Positions 40,018 through 50,484 are shown, counted from the first letter of the stretch. The stretch is DNA of 64,000 nt from Tillus elongatus (GCA_964006375.1 OZ023265.1:155660547-155724546), one strand, 5' to 3'. Numbers and translations: made by a program. Notes: generated by a model from the sequence alone, not told the origin.

Positions 40018-40262
40018 TATTCAAATTGAATTAAGTTTAAGTTTCTCATTGTTAGGACTTTCTCTGCAGCAGACTGTAAACGGCTTTTTATATTTGATGG
40101 ATGATTTGTGACATTTAACTTGCTCAAATACAATGCCAGAACCTCGGTTGATGTGAATGTTACAGTATGTACTGAAAAAGTGAAAAGATAACCCTGGGAT
40201 CGAACCTAATAGCCTTTGGTTCAGAGGCACACGTTCTTACCACTGAACCATCGAGGCTTTAT
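40018..40262 (-). mobile_element. tRNA-derived SINE, copy 1
   Basis: The head on the minus strand has a tRNA layout: GCCTCGATGGTTCAGTGGTA (acceptor and A box), GAACGTGTGCCTCTGAACC, and the B box GGTTCGATCCCAGG. The body contains ATCAACCGAGGTTCTGGC and TTTGAGCAAGTTAAATG, which align with 51.6 kb. The head starts directly after the (TTA)-rich tail of the RLE LINE. Confidence 0.7.
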
Positions 40263-40312
40263 TTTTATTATTCTTATTATTAATGTTATTAATGTAATTT
40301 TTTTATTCGTTC
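40263..40312. repeat. (TTA)-rich tract at a LINE/SINE junction
   Basis: Plus strand reads TTTTTATTATTCTTATTATTAATG and further; on the minus strand it is a TAA-rich LINE tail. Confidence 0.7.
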
Positions 40313-41050
40313 GTGGTGCACTAGGTCCTTCAAGGAACTTGCCTTTGGCATCACGTTCGTCTTTGTCCACCTGGAGATTGTAGCGGCAAACATACCATTT
40401 TATTTTTGTGTGGTTGCAGGGATAGGACTTTCGTAACGATGTAGGACGTTCCAAGAACCACTGCTTTTTAGCATTGTTCTTAAATGAGTGTTAATAAGCG
40501 GAAAATGGGTGGTAAGTTTCCGTCAATCTGGTGTTACAAATCGATTTATTGATATGACCACTGGGATGATCTTAACCTCTCTCCGCTTGTACAAGTCGGC
40601 CAACTCAACTGCAACTGGTTCGCTTCTACTGTATCTGCAATGACCACAATGAAAGCATTCTGGCCCTTCTGGTCATAAGGCAAGATGTTAGGCCTGTGAC
40701 TTCGAACCGAGCTGTCGTGACTACCGGAAGGTCACACAGCAGCCTGACCTAAGCCCTTTGAACTACACCTTCAGGTTTGCATTTATAGTATGTAGCTTCT
40801 GACTCCGTAATGTTTTGCCAAGGCCTGATGGACGACCTTGGTGATTTTGTCATGGCATTACTTGTAATCTGATTGGGCCAGAGAGTCACAAGCGCCCGTC
40901 ACATTAAGAATCGTTCCCGGCTTTTTTTTACACAGATCGCTAATATCTTGCCTAGTAATGTGTCGTGGGTACATGCGTGCTAATGACCTGATCTTGCATC
41001 GCGCATAAAAGTCCCCCTATTTCAGCGGACAAGCCCGCTGTCCATAACCA
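40313..41050 (-). pseudogene. RLE-type LINE (R2/R4/Dong-like) C-terminal remnant
   Basis: This is the end of a non-LTR retrotransposon protein that carries a restriction-like endonuclease. On the minus strand, spread over frames, are LSAEIGGLLCAMQDQVIST, then the CCHC-region remnant DLCKKKPGT...VTGACDSLAQSDYK, then CHDKITKVVHQALAKHYGV, then a LLCDLPVVT block. An RPNILPYDQKGQNAF block follows, corresponding to the RPD...E/IA endonuclease site, with Asp changed to Asn. The end is KIIPVVIS-type sequence and SGSWNVLHRYESP. Stops and shifts occur throughout. The 3' end is followed by a TAA-rich tail; Dong elements are known to favour TAA repeats. The RT domain is not recognisable upstream, where the 826-bp repeat begins. 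Confidence 0.7.
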
Positions 41051-41054
41051 TTCC

Positions 41055-42711
41055 GTTGATGCGAGGAGGTCAACGTGAGGAGCTGTCCAACATGCGGCGA
41101 AGCATCCATGCAGCTCCATCTCCTCCCAAGCACACAGACGCTCACCCACGCTCGAAGTAACAGTAAGGACGTAATCCTGATCGGATTGTTTGCGGTCGAA
41201 AGGATCTAACCGTATCTTTTGTCTATGCACACACAGCAACAATGGATGTCTTTGCGCCCGGAAGTATACAAATCACTTCAAACAAAAGGAGTCCACGTCC
41301 TTGCATGTTGCTAGACAAGTACAAGCGATGCAAGGAACGCCTGGGATGCTAAATTTTATGCTTTTTCATAACGGAGCTAATCCTTCTGTTCTCCTGAAGA
41401 GCCTTTGCCGACCAGTCGAGGACGCCGCAAGTGTGGGTAGTAACAGGGATTGCCCAAGTGTTGATGTCCAATTTTATTTCTACAGGACAGGTAAGTTTTG
41501 CACAGCTTCTGAACCCTAGCCAACACTTTGTTCTCCACAGCCTGCTGCACCTTCGTTGCTTTCACAGGGAGGAATTCTTCTACGCCCAAGTAGTAATGAT
41601 GTGGAGGTTACCTTCAGACAAGTAAGCCACACGGGCCCTTTGTACCAATTCGGGAAACCCAGCAACCATGCCCTACTCCTCGATTTCGTCACAAAACCTC
41701 CTCGACCTCAGAATAAAAGCCATGACGGTTTTCAATTGGAATGAACCTACCTGGCTCCTCTGTAGAGTCCTCAAACCAAACAATTCTGTTCGAAGACTAC
41801 TAAAGACCTCGCATTCATGCACAAGTGCTTATAAGAGCCATCAAAGGCAAGGTACTGAATTAACCCACCTGACATTAACGCCATACGCAAGGATGTCAAT
41901 GTGAGATGCCGTCTAACATGCGGCGAAGCATAATTGCAGCTCCATCTCCACCCAAGCGCACCGTCGCTCACCTACGCTCGAAATGTCAGTAGGGGCGTGA
42001 TCCTGAACGTGTTGTTTGCGGAAGAATGACTTAACCGTATCTTTTGTCTATGCACAGACTGCATCAATGGTTATTTTTACTCCCAGAAGTACACAAATCA
42101 CTTCAAACAAAAAGAGTCCACGTCATTGCATGTTACTAGGTAAGTACAAGCGATGCAAATAACTCATAGGATGCCAAATTTTATGCTTTTTCATAATGGA
42201 GCAAATCCTTCTTTCGAACTCCTAAAGGTTTTTTTTCCTTCCAGCCGAGGACGCCACAAATAAAGGTAGTAACAGGGATTGCCCAGGTGTTTATGTCTCA
42301 AATTTTATTTCTACCGGACAGGTAAGTTTTGCACATCTTCTTAACCCTAGCCAAGACTTTGTTCTCCACAGCATGCCGCACCTTTGTTGCTTTTACAGAG
42401 AGGAGTTCTTGGATTCCTAAGTACCAATGGTGGCGAGGTTAGCGCCAGGAAAGTAAGCCACATCGGGCCCTTTGTGCCAACCCCGGCAACCAAGCAACCT
42501 ACTCCTCCTCGATTTCATCACCAAACCTACTTGACCTCAGAATAAAATCCATGACGGTCTTCCATTGAAAGGAACTTACCTGGCTCCTCTGTAGAGTCCT
42601 CAAACCAAATAATTCTGTTGGAAGAATCCTAACAACTTCGCATTCATGCCCAAGTGTTTGTAAGAGCCATCAGAGGCAAGGCACTGAATTAATTGGCCTG
42701 GCATTAACGTT
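41055..42711. repeat. 826-bp tandem duplication
   Basis: CAGCTCCATC occurs at 41111 and 41937 and homology holds over the whole interval (for example CGTATCTTTTGTCTATGCAC, CAAATCACTTCAAACAAA, CTCAAACCAAA). Two copies, about 41055-41880 and 41881-42711, are roughly 85% similar by eye. Base composition is clearly richer in G+C than the window average. Frames are broken differently in the two copies, so no gene is claimed. Confidence 0.85.
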
Positions 42712-42772
42712 ATATCCTGCTAAGTACACTTACCAAATCACCACAAGACATCTTTTTAAGTGTACGACATTT

Positions 42773-43260
42773 GGAGCTGCCGTGACAACATACTACCTAG
42801 TTCCGTGCCGAGTGGTGACCCTGTGGTATATCTCACAATGTTCTAGGAGGCTGGCTACCATAACCCTATTACTTTATAGGTGTGTTCTCGCTGTAACTAA
42901 TATATCGTACTGATGAGCTCTAATTCGAGAGAAACCGATCTACAGTTCTAATTATGGTGAGAATGCATCTAGCCTCACATACGTTGTTCCTATATTAGGG
43001 AAGAAATGGGCCAGTGCTGACAATTCACAAAATTGTTAGTTGGTGGTACACAGTCTCTGTTTTATAACATTTTGTGTCATTTGGAGTTGTCGTGACAACA
43101 TACTACCTAGTTCCAAACATGCTGGCGACACTGTTGTACATCTCACAATGTTCTGTCTAAATCTATCTGTGGAAAGTAGGCTATTAACCGCAGTTGCTAC
43201 GTCAAAACGTCAGTTTAATATCTTCTTATGTAAAACTTTTGCTTTACCGTAAGCACACAG
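42773..43260 (+). repeat. Retrozyme-like tandem repeat, array 2
   Basis: GGAGCTGCCGTGACAACATA (42773) recurs as GGAGTTGTCGTGACAACATA at 43083, a 310-bp spacing. Between them are a decayed hammerhead, CATACGTTGTTCCTATATTAGG and GAAATGGGCCAGTGCTGAC, the same order as in array 3 but on this strand. Confidence 0.7.
42905..42945 (+). ncRNA. Decayed hammerhead in array 2
   Basis: Core CTGATGA (42910-42916), stem II CTC/GAG, GAAA (42931-42934) and CCGATC. Stem III and stem I each have one mismatch, and the stem II closing pair is lost. Probably inactive. Confidence 0.5.
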
Positions 43261-43756
43261 AGATTTTGTATTTCTTAGCTTGTGTAAAACTCCAAAAGGT
43301 TGTTGGTAAGTATTGTGCAAAGAAAATAAAATTTGCAATTTATTGCGAGAGGCCTGTGTAAAGTATCCCCCTCTGAACTTATTATTGAAAAAGAAATGAT
43401 GCCCTTTATCGGATTGTCAGTCTGAAACGCTTCCACAGCCAGCTGTGTAGGAAAGGTGTGTAGAAGGAAAAGGGTGAAAGAAAATTGAATTTCATCTCTG
43501 GGACTTCCATAAAGTAACAGCAATTATTTCCCAAGAGACATGCTTTGTTTACTTGGGGCTGTTTAACTGACTCTACTTGATTAACTTCATTAAACCTGGA
43601 TCGAATTGGCAGTAGTATATATCAAATAGATGTGGGAAGGATTTGGGTTGAAGATAATTGAGTAGTTTTCTTAGGATGCTCTGGTAATCCAATATATGTT
43701 ATCTACTAGACGCTTTAAACTGAATTTAGCGCTTGACAATCACACATTGCAGCTTC
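43261..43756. other. Stretch without recognised content
   Basis: No gene or repeat recognised. Confidence 0.4.
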
Positions 43757-44044
43757 CCCACTAAGCATGGTAATTTACAAATGCTTACCGCAACGTTAAA
43801 TAATCTACCATTGAGTAAGTTAAGTTTGCAACATTTCTAAATGTTTGCAAGCAAAAAACCAATGCAAACTTACAAATGAAACTTTAACGTAACTTTCAAA
43901 TATAATATCTCGTTTGCCGGCTTGTTTTTTCTCCCTTTGTAAGCTCACGTAAAGTTACAATTGTAATGTTTCTGAAAGTTTGTTTTAATTTGTAAACAAA
44001 ATGTATTTGAATTTCCTCCGTTTTGATCGTGTATTTTCGATCGT

Positions 44045-44167
44045 ATGTCATCGTCGCCAAATAGCAACATCGACGCCAACAGCGAAAGCGAACTGACTCT
44101 GACAAAGCGCCCGGCATTAATTAATGGCGGTTTGTTGTTTACATTTTTTATAATTGCGTCATCATAA
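44045..44167 (+). CDS. Short ORF near the left end of the TIR element
   Basis: Forty codons starting MSSSPNSNIDANSESELTL, then TKRPALINGG and a hydrophobic end. The first 29 codons are rich in GC-ending codons, unlike the flanking DNA. A GT lies after GGC-G, so these could be the first exon of a longer transposon-encoded protein. No family is recognised, and chance cannot be excluded at this length. Confidence 0.25.
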   Translation: MSSSPNSNIDANSESELTLTKRPALINGGLLFTFFIIASS

Positions 44168-44559
44168 GTTGTTATTTGATCTATGTCTACTTATTTTCCT
44201 GGAAGTTTTAAAGATTGAACAATCTTATTGTAGCCTGAATTGTTTGAATTTTGGGTAATTAAGTAATTCGTTGTCTGGAGTGTAGATAATGAAACATGAA
44301 GTATATCCACAAACATTTCAGGTAAGAATCCCTAAAACAGCAATAAAATTAGTTAATTTTTCTGTTGCATACTTATTTTGGTATGTGGCTATTGGTGAAT
44401 TATTATGAAATATACTGTACAAAAAAGAAAACCTAACCTTGCTAAATACGAATTTTGTTATGTCCTTAGAAGCAGCCTGGAGATGTCTTACCTGGTCAGA
44501 CCAATTCATTTTAAAACGTTAAATATGATTGACCTATGGAAGCATGTGGCTTATCCATA

Positions 44560-44622
44560 GCAATCGACATCATAAGAACAGTGGAACAGTATCCTATGCT
44601 ATGGAACATTCATATGGGTTAA
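44560..44622 (+). pseudogene. MADF-like fragment (weak)
   Basis: The frame reads AIDIIRTVEQYPMLWNIHMG and then stops. The (L/I)I..VE.YP.LW pattern resembles the first helix of MADF DNA-binding domains, found in host factors and in accessory proteins of some DNA transposons. It is only 20 residues and directly followed by a LINE fragment. Confidence 0.25.
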
Positions 44623-44641
44623 CTAGTCAGCAGCGGAACAT

Positions 44642-44902
44642 GTGTTTATCATGCAAAAAAGATCAATAAGGACTGCAATAAGAAAGCTGCCCAAATGTGT
44701 TCGAGGCTATATCCTTCTTCAGTTTATGTATTCAAAATATCCAGTGAATGATGAAGCTCGCAACAATACCAGGTGCAGGCATGGATTAAAAATACAGTTC
44801 CACAAAAAGGAGAAAACAAAGCACATGTTTGATTACTTGGGAATCAAATTCCTCAGTTTTCTACCTAATGTTATTAAGATGCTCCCACTAACAAGATTAT
44901 AG
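44642..44902 (+). pseudogene. LINE (jockey/CR1-like) C-terminal fragment
   Basis: QKRSIRTAIRKLPKCVRGYI, then NEARNNTRCRHGLKIQF-like sequence and FDYLGIKFLSFLPNVIK resemble the region after the RT domain of jockey/CR1-like LINEs (QKRAIR..., HxxNTR..., YLGxKLxNxLPxxIK). The frame is open for about 86 codons because it is a short piece. No RT motif is included. Confidence 0.5.
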
Positions 44903-45051
44903 TAGGCACTAGTGGATGTTAAGTGTTAGTGGTAAAACAAAAACCAAGGGGAAGGAATTTATTTCTGCTCTAAACTAATGTGTATAGTGTCTGTGCGTGT
45001 GAGTGCGCTAGGCAAAAGCTTTGGAAGGCAAGTTCCACTAGCCACAGACTT

Positions 45052-45075
45052 TATATATATATATATATATATATA
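45052..45075. repeat. Short (TA)n tract
   Basis: Twelve TA units inside the TIR element. Confidence 0.9.
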
Positions 45076-46727
45076 CGTAATTCATTGTAGTCATAATTTT
45101 GCTTTATTTTAACTCAATGTTTCTGAATGTACACAGACATTGGCGATACTATACTTACTCGATAGGGATAGTTACGACATGTGTGAACACTTTCAGAGAC
45201 TGTCGCCATATTTAAGCTATTTTCGCAGTAAAGTTGTATTCATTTCCCTGCGCTTGATTTATCCATTGCATATCTTACTTTTGCTTAATTAAACTTTTTC
45301 TAAAATCGAAATGAACGCACCATTTCAGATCTTTCTTTTTCACAATAGTATTTGATATGTTGACTTTATTTTATGTAACATGATACCACATATTTTAGAA
45401 GCTAAAAAAATTCTCGCCTCTCAAAACAAGTAATGCTGCAGAAGACTGTGTTTTTGTTATTGGTGTTTCACACGTTTTTCTAGACGACTAAGAGTTATTT
45501 AGTAAAACAATATCAAAAACAATTAATTGGTATTCATTTAGAAACAAGAATTTTTGAAATCGGTCAATTAATAATGATATCACGAGTTCAGGTTATCTAT
45601 TTTGTCGCTGAGTTTTGACTAGAACTGCATTTTAGGCTAAACATGGACACTTGCTATATGTCTTAACTATCTCTATCGAGTAACTATAGTCAGTACTTAT
45701 AAAGACAGTGACTTACCAAGTACATTTGATGGTCAATAAAGTCTATATATCTATCTATCAGCAGAAATGAAATGTGTTGTAAGTCTTTAATTTTTTTATG
45801 TAATAAAGATTGTATTCTAATTAACATTGTCTTAAGTCATTTTTTACAGTTTTACAAGAAATATATATTATGTATAAATACAGCTATACCTATATTCAGT
45901 ATCAGTTTGTAACTTGAAATAAATTCAGTTAATCAAATAGTTTCCTTTTTTCAAGAATGCTTTGACACATTGGTTAGTATTTCAAGTTGCAGTCTTTTAA
46001 AAAAGCTATACAGTATGTACCATATTTGAAAAATGACTTCATCGATAATTTCTTTAAATCAACCCTTACGTTTTTGTTGGCTTTTTTAAAGTTCTAACAT
46101 GTGAAGTTGTAGAAAACCAGCAGCTTTAAAATTTTTATTCATTGATAACTACACAATTTTTTTTCGTGCTATCAACTCAAGATTTATAATAAAAATTTGA
46201 AATTTGGTGGTTTTGTATCGCTTGATCTGTGCTTTAAAAATAGTCAACAAAAAGCTAAGGTTGTCATTTACAAAAATTATCAATGACATTAGACACAAAT
46301 TGTATAATACATTTTTGAAAAGATTGTAACCGAGAATATTATCCGACTCCGATCATTTTTGAAAAAAAGCTGAAGTAGATTAATTTGAATTATCCCAGGT
46401 TACAAACTCGCACTGTATATATAATATATACAATTGCAGGTAAGTTGCAAATGTAAGTTTAAATTTTGCAACTTTGCTAGGTGCTTTTAAAATTGAAGCT
46501 TGCTGTAAAGTAACATGTGTAAGTATAAAGAAAGCTTGTAACAGCTCACTACAGTAAACTTGCAGTAAAGTTACAAAAGAAACACTTACATATGTAAAGT
46601 CACTGGGGGGGAAGATTTTCCATTTGCAACAAACTTGCAGGAAGCTTTCTGCAAGTTATCTATCAAACTTACACTTGCTTTGGAAAAGATTCTGCAATGT
46701 TAATGCAATATTACCTTGCTCAGTGGG

Positions 46728-47150
<423 letters not shown>

Positions 47151-47189
47151 TATAATGTTCATATTTTGGATGGTAATATTACTATTTCG

Positions 47190-47430
47190 TAAAAAATTGT
47201 GGCATAGACGACAGTTGCAAGATAAAAACTCTTATACTACTGAGCTTTCGGAATTTTATTCCTTTATCAAGGCTACAACATGGAAGAAAAACATAACAAT
47301 TTACATGGGAAAAATAATGACGTTATAAATAAATACTAAAAATACTTAAATATAAAGGGATTTTTAAAACTGAACTTGGAGAGATTAAATAGAAACAAAC
47401 ATTCACAACTTTTTGATGTTAAATTTTAAT
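47190..47430. mobile_element. PLE-like terminal fragment
   Basis: GTTGCAAGATAAAAACTC, GAGCTTTCGGAATTTTATTC and TTATCAAGGCTACAACATGG match 20.45 kb. The GAGCTTTCGG/TTATCAAGG layout is typical of Penelope-like termini. Confidence 0.5.
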
Positions 47431-47474
47431 CAAAGTTAACAAGCGTTAATCTAACATATACAGGCTAGACTCGA

Positions 47475-47561
47475 TGCATTTTCGCAACAATTAGAACCGT
47501 AGACCGGTTTCGCTCTCATTAGTGCTCTTCAGTACGGCATACTAATTGTAGCAAAAATGCA
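47475..47561 (-). ncRNA. Hammerhead ribozyme, array 3 unit 1
   Basis: On the minus strand: outer stem I arms TGCATTTTTGC and ACAATTAG pair with CTAATTGT and GCGAAAATGCA. Inner stem I is CCGTA/TACGG, and a small internal loop separates inner and outer parts. Core CTGAAGA is followed by stem II GCACT/AGAGC (one mismatch) and GAAA. Stem III ACC/GGT has no loop, and GTC cleavage is predicted at plus-strand position 47502. Confidence 0.72.
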
Positions 47562-47783
47562 CCAAAAGTAATACGGCTATCGTATAGCCAGTCTTAAAAT
47601 ACTAAGTGAGTAGTGGACGTCCCGCCACCTAGTTGCGGAACCAAGTAGTATGCTGTCACGCCAGCTCCAAATAACACAAAGTTTTAAAAAATAGAGACTG
47701 GATACAGCTAACTAACAATTTAGAAAATTGTCAGCACTGGCCCATTTCTTCCCTAATATAGGAACAACGTATGTGAGGCTAGA

Positions 47784-47870
47784 TGCATTCTCACCATAAT
47801 TAGAACCGTAGACCGGTTTCGCTCTCATTAGAGCTCTTCAGTACGGCATGCTAATTGTAGCAAAAATGCA
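47784..47870 (-). ncRNA. Hammerhead ribozyme, array 3 unit 2 (best core)
   Basis: All conserved core residues are present: CTGAAGA, a perfect five-pair stem II GCTCT-AATG-AGAGC, GAAA, stem III ACC/GGT, then GTC. Inner stem I is TACGG/CCGTA, five pairs; outer stem I is CTAATTAT against ACAATTAG with one mismatch. The loop of stem II and the stem I internal loop are placed as in natural type I hammerheads that use tertiary contacts. Predicted cleavage is at plus-strand 47811. Confidence 0.8.
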
Positions 47871-48104
47871 CCAAAAGTAATACGGCTATCGTATAGCCTT
47901 AGCCTAGTCTTAAAATACTCGGTAAGTGGTGGACGTGCCGCCACCTAGTTGCGGAACCAAGTAGTATGCTGTCGCGCCAGCTCCAAATAACACAAAGTGT
48001 TAAAAAATAGAGACTGGATACAGCTAACTAACAATTTAGAAAATTGTCAGCCCTGGCCCATTTCTACCACAATATAGGGACAAAGCATGTAAGACTCGAT
48101 GCAT

Positions 48105-48175
48105 TTCCGCAACAATTAGAACCGCAGACCGGTTTCGCTCTCATTAGAGCTTTTCAGTAGGAAAAATGCACCAAA
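48105..48175 (-). ncRNA. Decayed hammerhead, array 3 unit 3
   Basis: GAAACCGGTC and stem II GCTCT/AGAGC are intact, but the core reads CTGAAAA. A deletion of about 17 nt removes most of the stem I 3' strand (the CCGTA partner and ACAATTAG), so it should be inactive. Confidence 0.6.
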
Positions 48176-48202
48176 AGTAATACGGCTATCGTATAGCCAG
48201 TC

Positions 48203-48427
48203 TTAAAATACTCAGTAAGTGGTGGACGTGCCGCCACCTAGTTGCGGAACCAAGTAGTATGTCCCTATATTGGGGTATAAATGGGCCAGGGCTGACAATT
48301 TTCTAAATTGTTAGTTAGCTGTATCCAGTGTCTATTTTTTAACACTTTGTGTTATTTGGAGCTGGCGTGACAGCATACTACTTGGTTCCGTAACTAGGTG
48401 GCGGCACGTCCACCACTTACTGAGTAT
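48203..48427. repeat. Inverted repeat at the array 3 end
   Basis: About 54-bp arms (48203-48260 and 48374-48427) face each other around a 113-bp centre, where the array switches strand. Confidence 0.75.
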
Positions 48428-48644
48428 ATACAGGCTAATTGTATTTCGTTTTTTTTTTGTCAAGGAATTATAAATAGGGGTAGTGTTTTAAAAAGTTATT
48501 ATCTTTCTCTATGTTTATGAAATTCTCGTTAAAATAATTTTAAGGTCTTCTAAACACATTCTTTTAATATTTAAGGAACATAAACATTACTAATATTTCT
48601 ATTATGACCAGTATCTAGATTGATTTAGACAAATCACACGTTCT

Positions 48645-48780
48645 TTTTAGTGAATTTTTATTACAAAAATTCACTAATAGAGAGGTATCGATGGTGAGAC
48701 TTTGCAAAAATTCTTTCAAATGAGCGCGAATTAGGACCCTTAGAACCCATATCCGGGGTCAGTTTGAATTTTTATATGTT

Positions 48781-48815
<35 letters not shown>

Positions 48816-49100
48816 ATGTATGTATCCGTCTGATAACTCAAAAAATAATTAACCGATTTCGATGAAACTCGGCAAGTGCCTTTCTTTTATTAATGGCTTG
48901 GATTAGTTCGTTGGCCAGGAAAATCGGACGGGGTTTTCCAGGAAAACTTTGAGTTTTCTTTCAAAAAAAAATTTTTTTCCGAAAATTTGGATAAAATTTG
49001 ATCTACATATTGCTTTGGGAAATACCTAACTATGTGCCAAAATGCAGCTTTCTAGGGTTACAGAAAATTGAGCTATTCAAATTTGAAACATTTATGTTTA
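48645..49100 (+). mobile_element. TAH element, 3'-truncated
   Basis: A clean hairpin end AGTGAATTTTTATT/AAAAATTCACTAATAG, GAGAGGTATCGATGGTGAG, CATATCCGGGGTCAGTTTG, a short (TA)/(TG) tract (48780-48820) and body up to GAGCTATTCAAATTTGAAAC. Confidence 0.8.
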
Positions 49101-49744
49101 AATCATAGTTCAAGTATGTGGTTGCTGTTGGTTAGTCAATGCATCTCTTATTCTCATTGACTCATGAAATTCATTTTTAAGTTTCAGAGAAATGTCAATA
49201 ATACTGAATTCACTGGTTGTTAATCATTGGAAGCATTTACGATTATATATAACCCAATTGTAATTTATTATCATTTATCACCTCTGTAGTATAATTATTT
49301 TTTTCCTTACAACTCGCACCGTTTTTAGTCAATTGTTGTTATTAATAGTCAATAGTTTATTTCCGAATACACACGGCTTCCATTGACTTCTGCTTCTGCC
49401 GCTGTTACAGTCTTTTTAGAGGTAGAGTTGTAACCACTCATACAGCCAGTGTTTTTTAACCACGTGGCTGGGGGACTGACCGAATTCATTCCCAGTTGCT
49501 GTTCATTTACTCATATTCCCTTAATATGTTTGAAGATGTGGTGTCTACTTCATTCCAAGTCACTATTAACCGACTATTTATGAAATCAAATAAGTAAATT
49601 AAATCGATTGTCATAAAATATGTAGTGTTTTAAGATTAAGGGAAAAAGAAATAAAACATATATAACTGTGCACATTTTGATTATATTTTAGGGTGCTTGA
49701 GAGAGGTATTGTCACAGCATAATATCTTATTAAAGTTCATTTGT
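49101..49744. other. Stretch without recognised content
   Basis: Lies between two TAH pieces; no gene recognised. Confidence 0.4.
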
Positions 49745-49765
49745 AAATAGGTTTCATTTTTATAT

Positions 49766-49845
<80 letters not shown>

Positions 49846-50297
49846 GATAATTAAAAAAATAATTAACCGATTTCGATGAAACTTGGCAAGTGCCTTTCTT
49901 TTATTAATGGCTTGGATGAGTTCGTTATCCAGAAAAATCAGACGGGGTTTTCAGGAAAAATTTTGAGTTTTCTTTCGAAAAAAAATGTTTTTTCCGAAAG
50001 TAACAAAGCTGTTTTAATGAAATGTACTATATATGTTGCCTCAACCTTACTACGTACCAAAATTCTACTTTCTAAGTTTAGAGAAAATTGAGTTATTCAA
50101 ATTTTAAATTTTCTTTCGAAAAAAATTTTTCCTCCGAAAATTACAAAGTTATTTTAATGAAATTTTGTGGATATCTTGCCTTAGGAAAGACCTTACTACG
50201 TATTAAAATTAAACTCTCTAAGCTTATAGAAAATTGAGTTATTTAAATTTGAAGCATTTAATAAAAATTCACTACCATAACGCACTTGCTGCGTCCC
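49745..50297 (+). mobile_element. TAH element, 5'-truncated
   Basis: It begins at TTTTTATATGTTTATATA, with a TA tract (49769-49844), AACCGATTTCGATGAAAC, and a GC-hairpin end CCATAACGCACTTGCTGCG at about 50274-50294. The body includes a repeated AAATTGAGTTATT segment. Confidence 0.8.
49769..49844. repeat. (TA)n tract inside TAH
   Basis: About 76 bp of TA dinucleotides. Confidence 0.97.
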
Positions 50298-50484
50298 GAG
50301 TTTTTGTACATGTATATAATGCTGTACGAAGTTATTTTTAATGACTGCTTGTTTGTCCAATGTATTTCAACTTCAAGTTACTACATGGAATACAATATAC
50401 CACACCAGATACTTTGAAAATTTCATCTTTACTTTTAAGTTAATGTATAATTTTAATTACAAATAATAATAGTAATAGTAATAA

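Larger units (their letters stand above)
43757..46727. mobile_element. Candidate DNA transposon with 17-bp TIRs
   Basis: The ends are CCCACTAAGCATGGTAA (43757) and the inverse of CCCACTGAGCAAGGTAA (46711-46727), 15 of 17 matching. Both subterminal regions (to about 43990 and from about 46430) are crowded with short direct and inverted motifs such as GCAAGTTT, TGTAAGTTT and GTAAAGTTAC, as expected for transposase-binding sites. The interior has a short GC-richer ORF, a MADF-like fragment and a LINE tail. The superfamily is not recognised. Confidence 0.5.
47455..48438 (-). repeat. Retrozyme-like tandem repeat, array 3 (hammerhead satellite)
   Basis: Three head-to-tail units of 309-316 bp, anchored by TTAGAACCG at 47491, 47800 and 48116, each contain a hammerhead on the minus strand. 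Each unit also has TACGGCTATCGTATAGCC, GGTGGACGTGCCGCCACC and CATTTCTTCCCTAATATAGG blocks. A fourth, inverted partial unit (48261-48427) closes the array. Metazoan retrozymes are known as about 170-400 bp tandem repeats with short-stem-III type I hammerheads, and this array fits that definition. Confidence 0.8.

Noticed and set aside
40195..40262. A functional tRNA gene on the minus strand
   Set aside because: The head has good boxes, but the acceptor stem does not close and a shared SINE body follows, matching 51.5 kb.
41377..41971. Frames in the 826-bp repeat as a gene family
   Set aside because: The two copies break the frames at different places and neither strand shows a conserved reading.
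47455..48438. CRISPR array or rDNA spacer as explanation of the 310-bp repeats
   Set aside because: Units are far too long and contiguous for CRISPR, no rRNA sequence is present, and the ribozyme core explains the conserved part.
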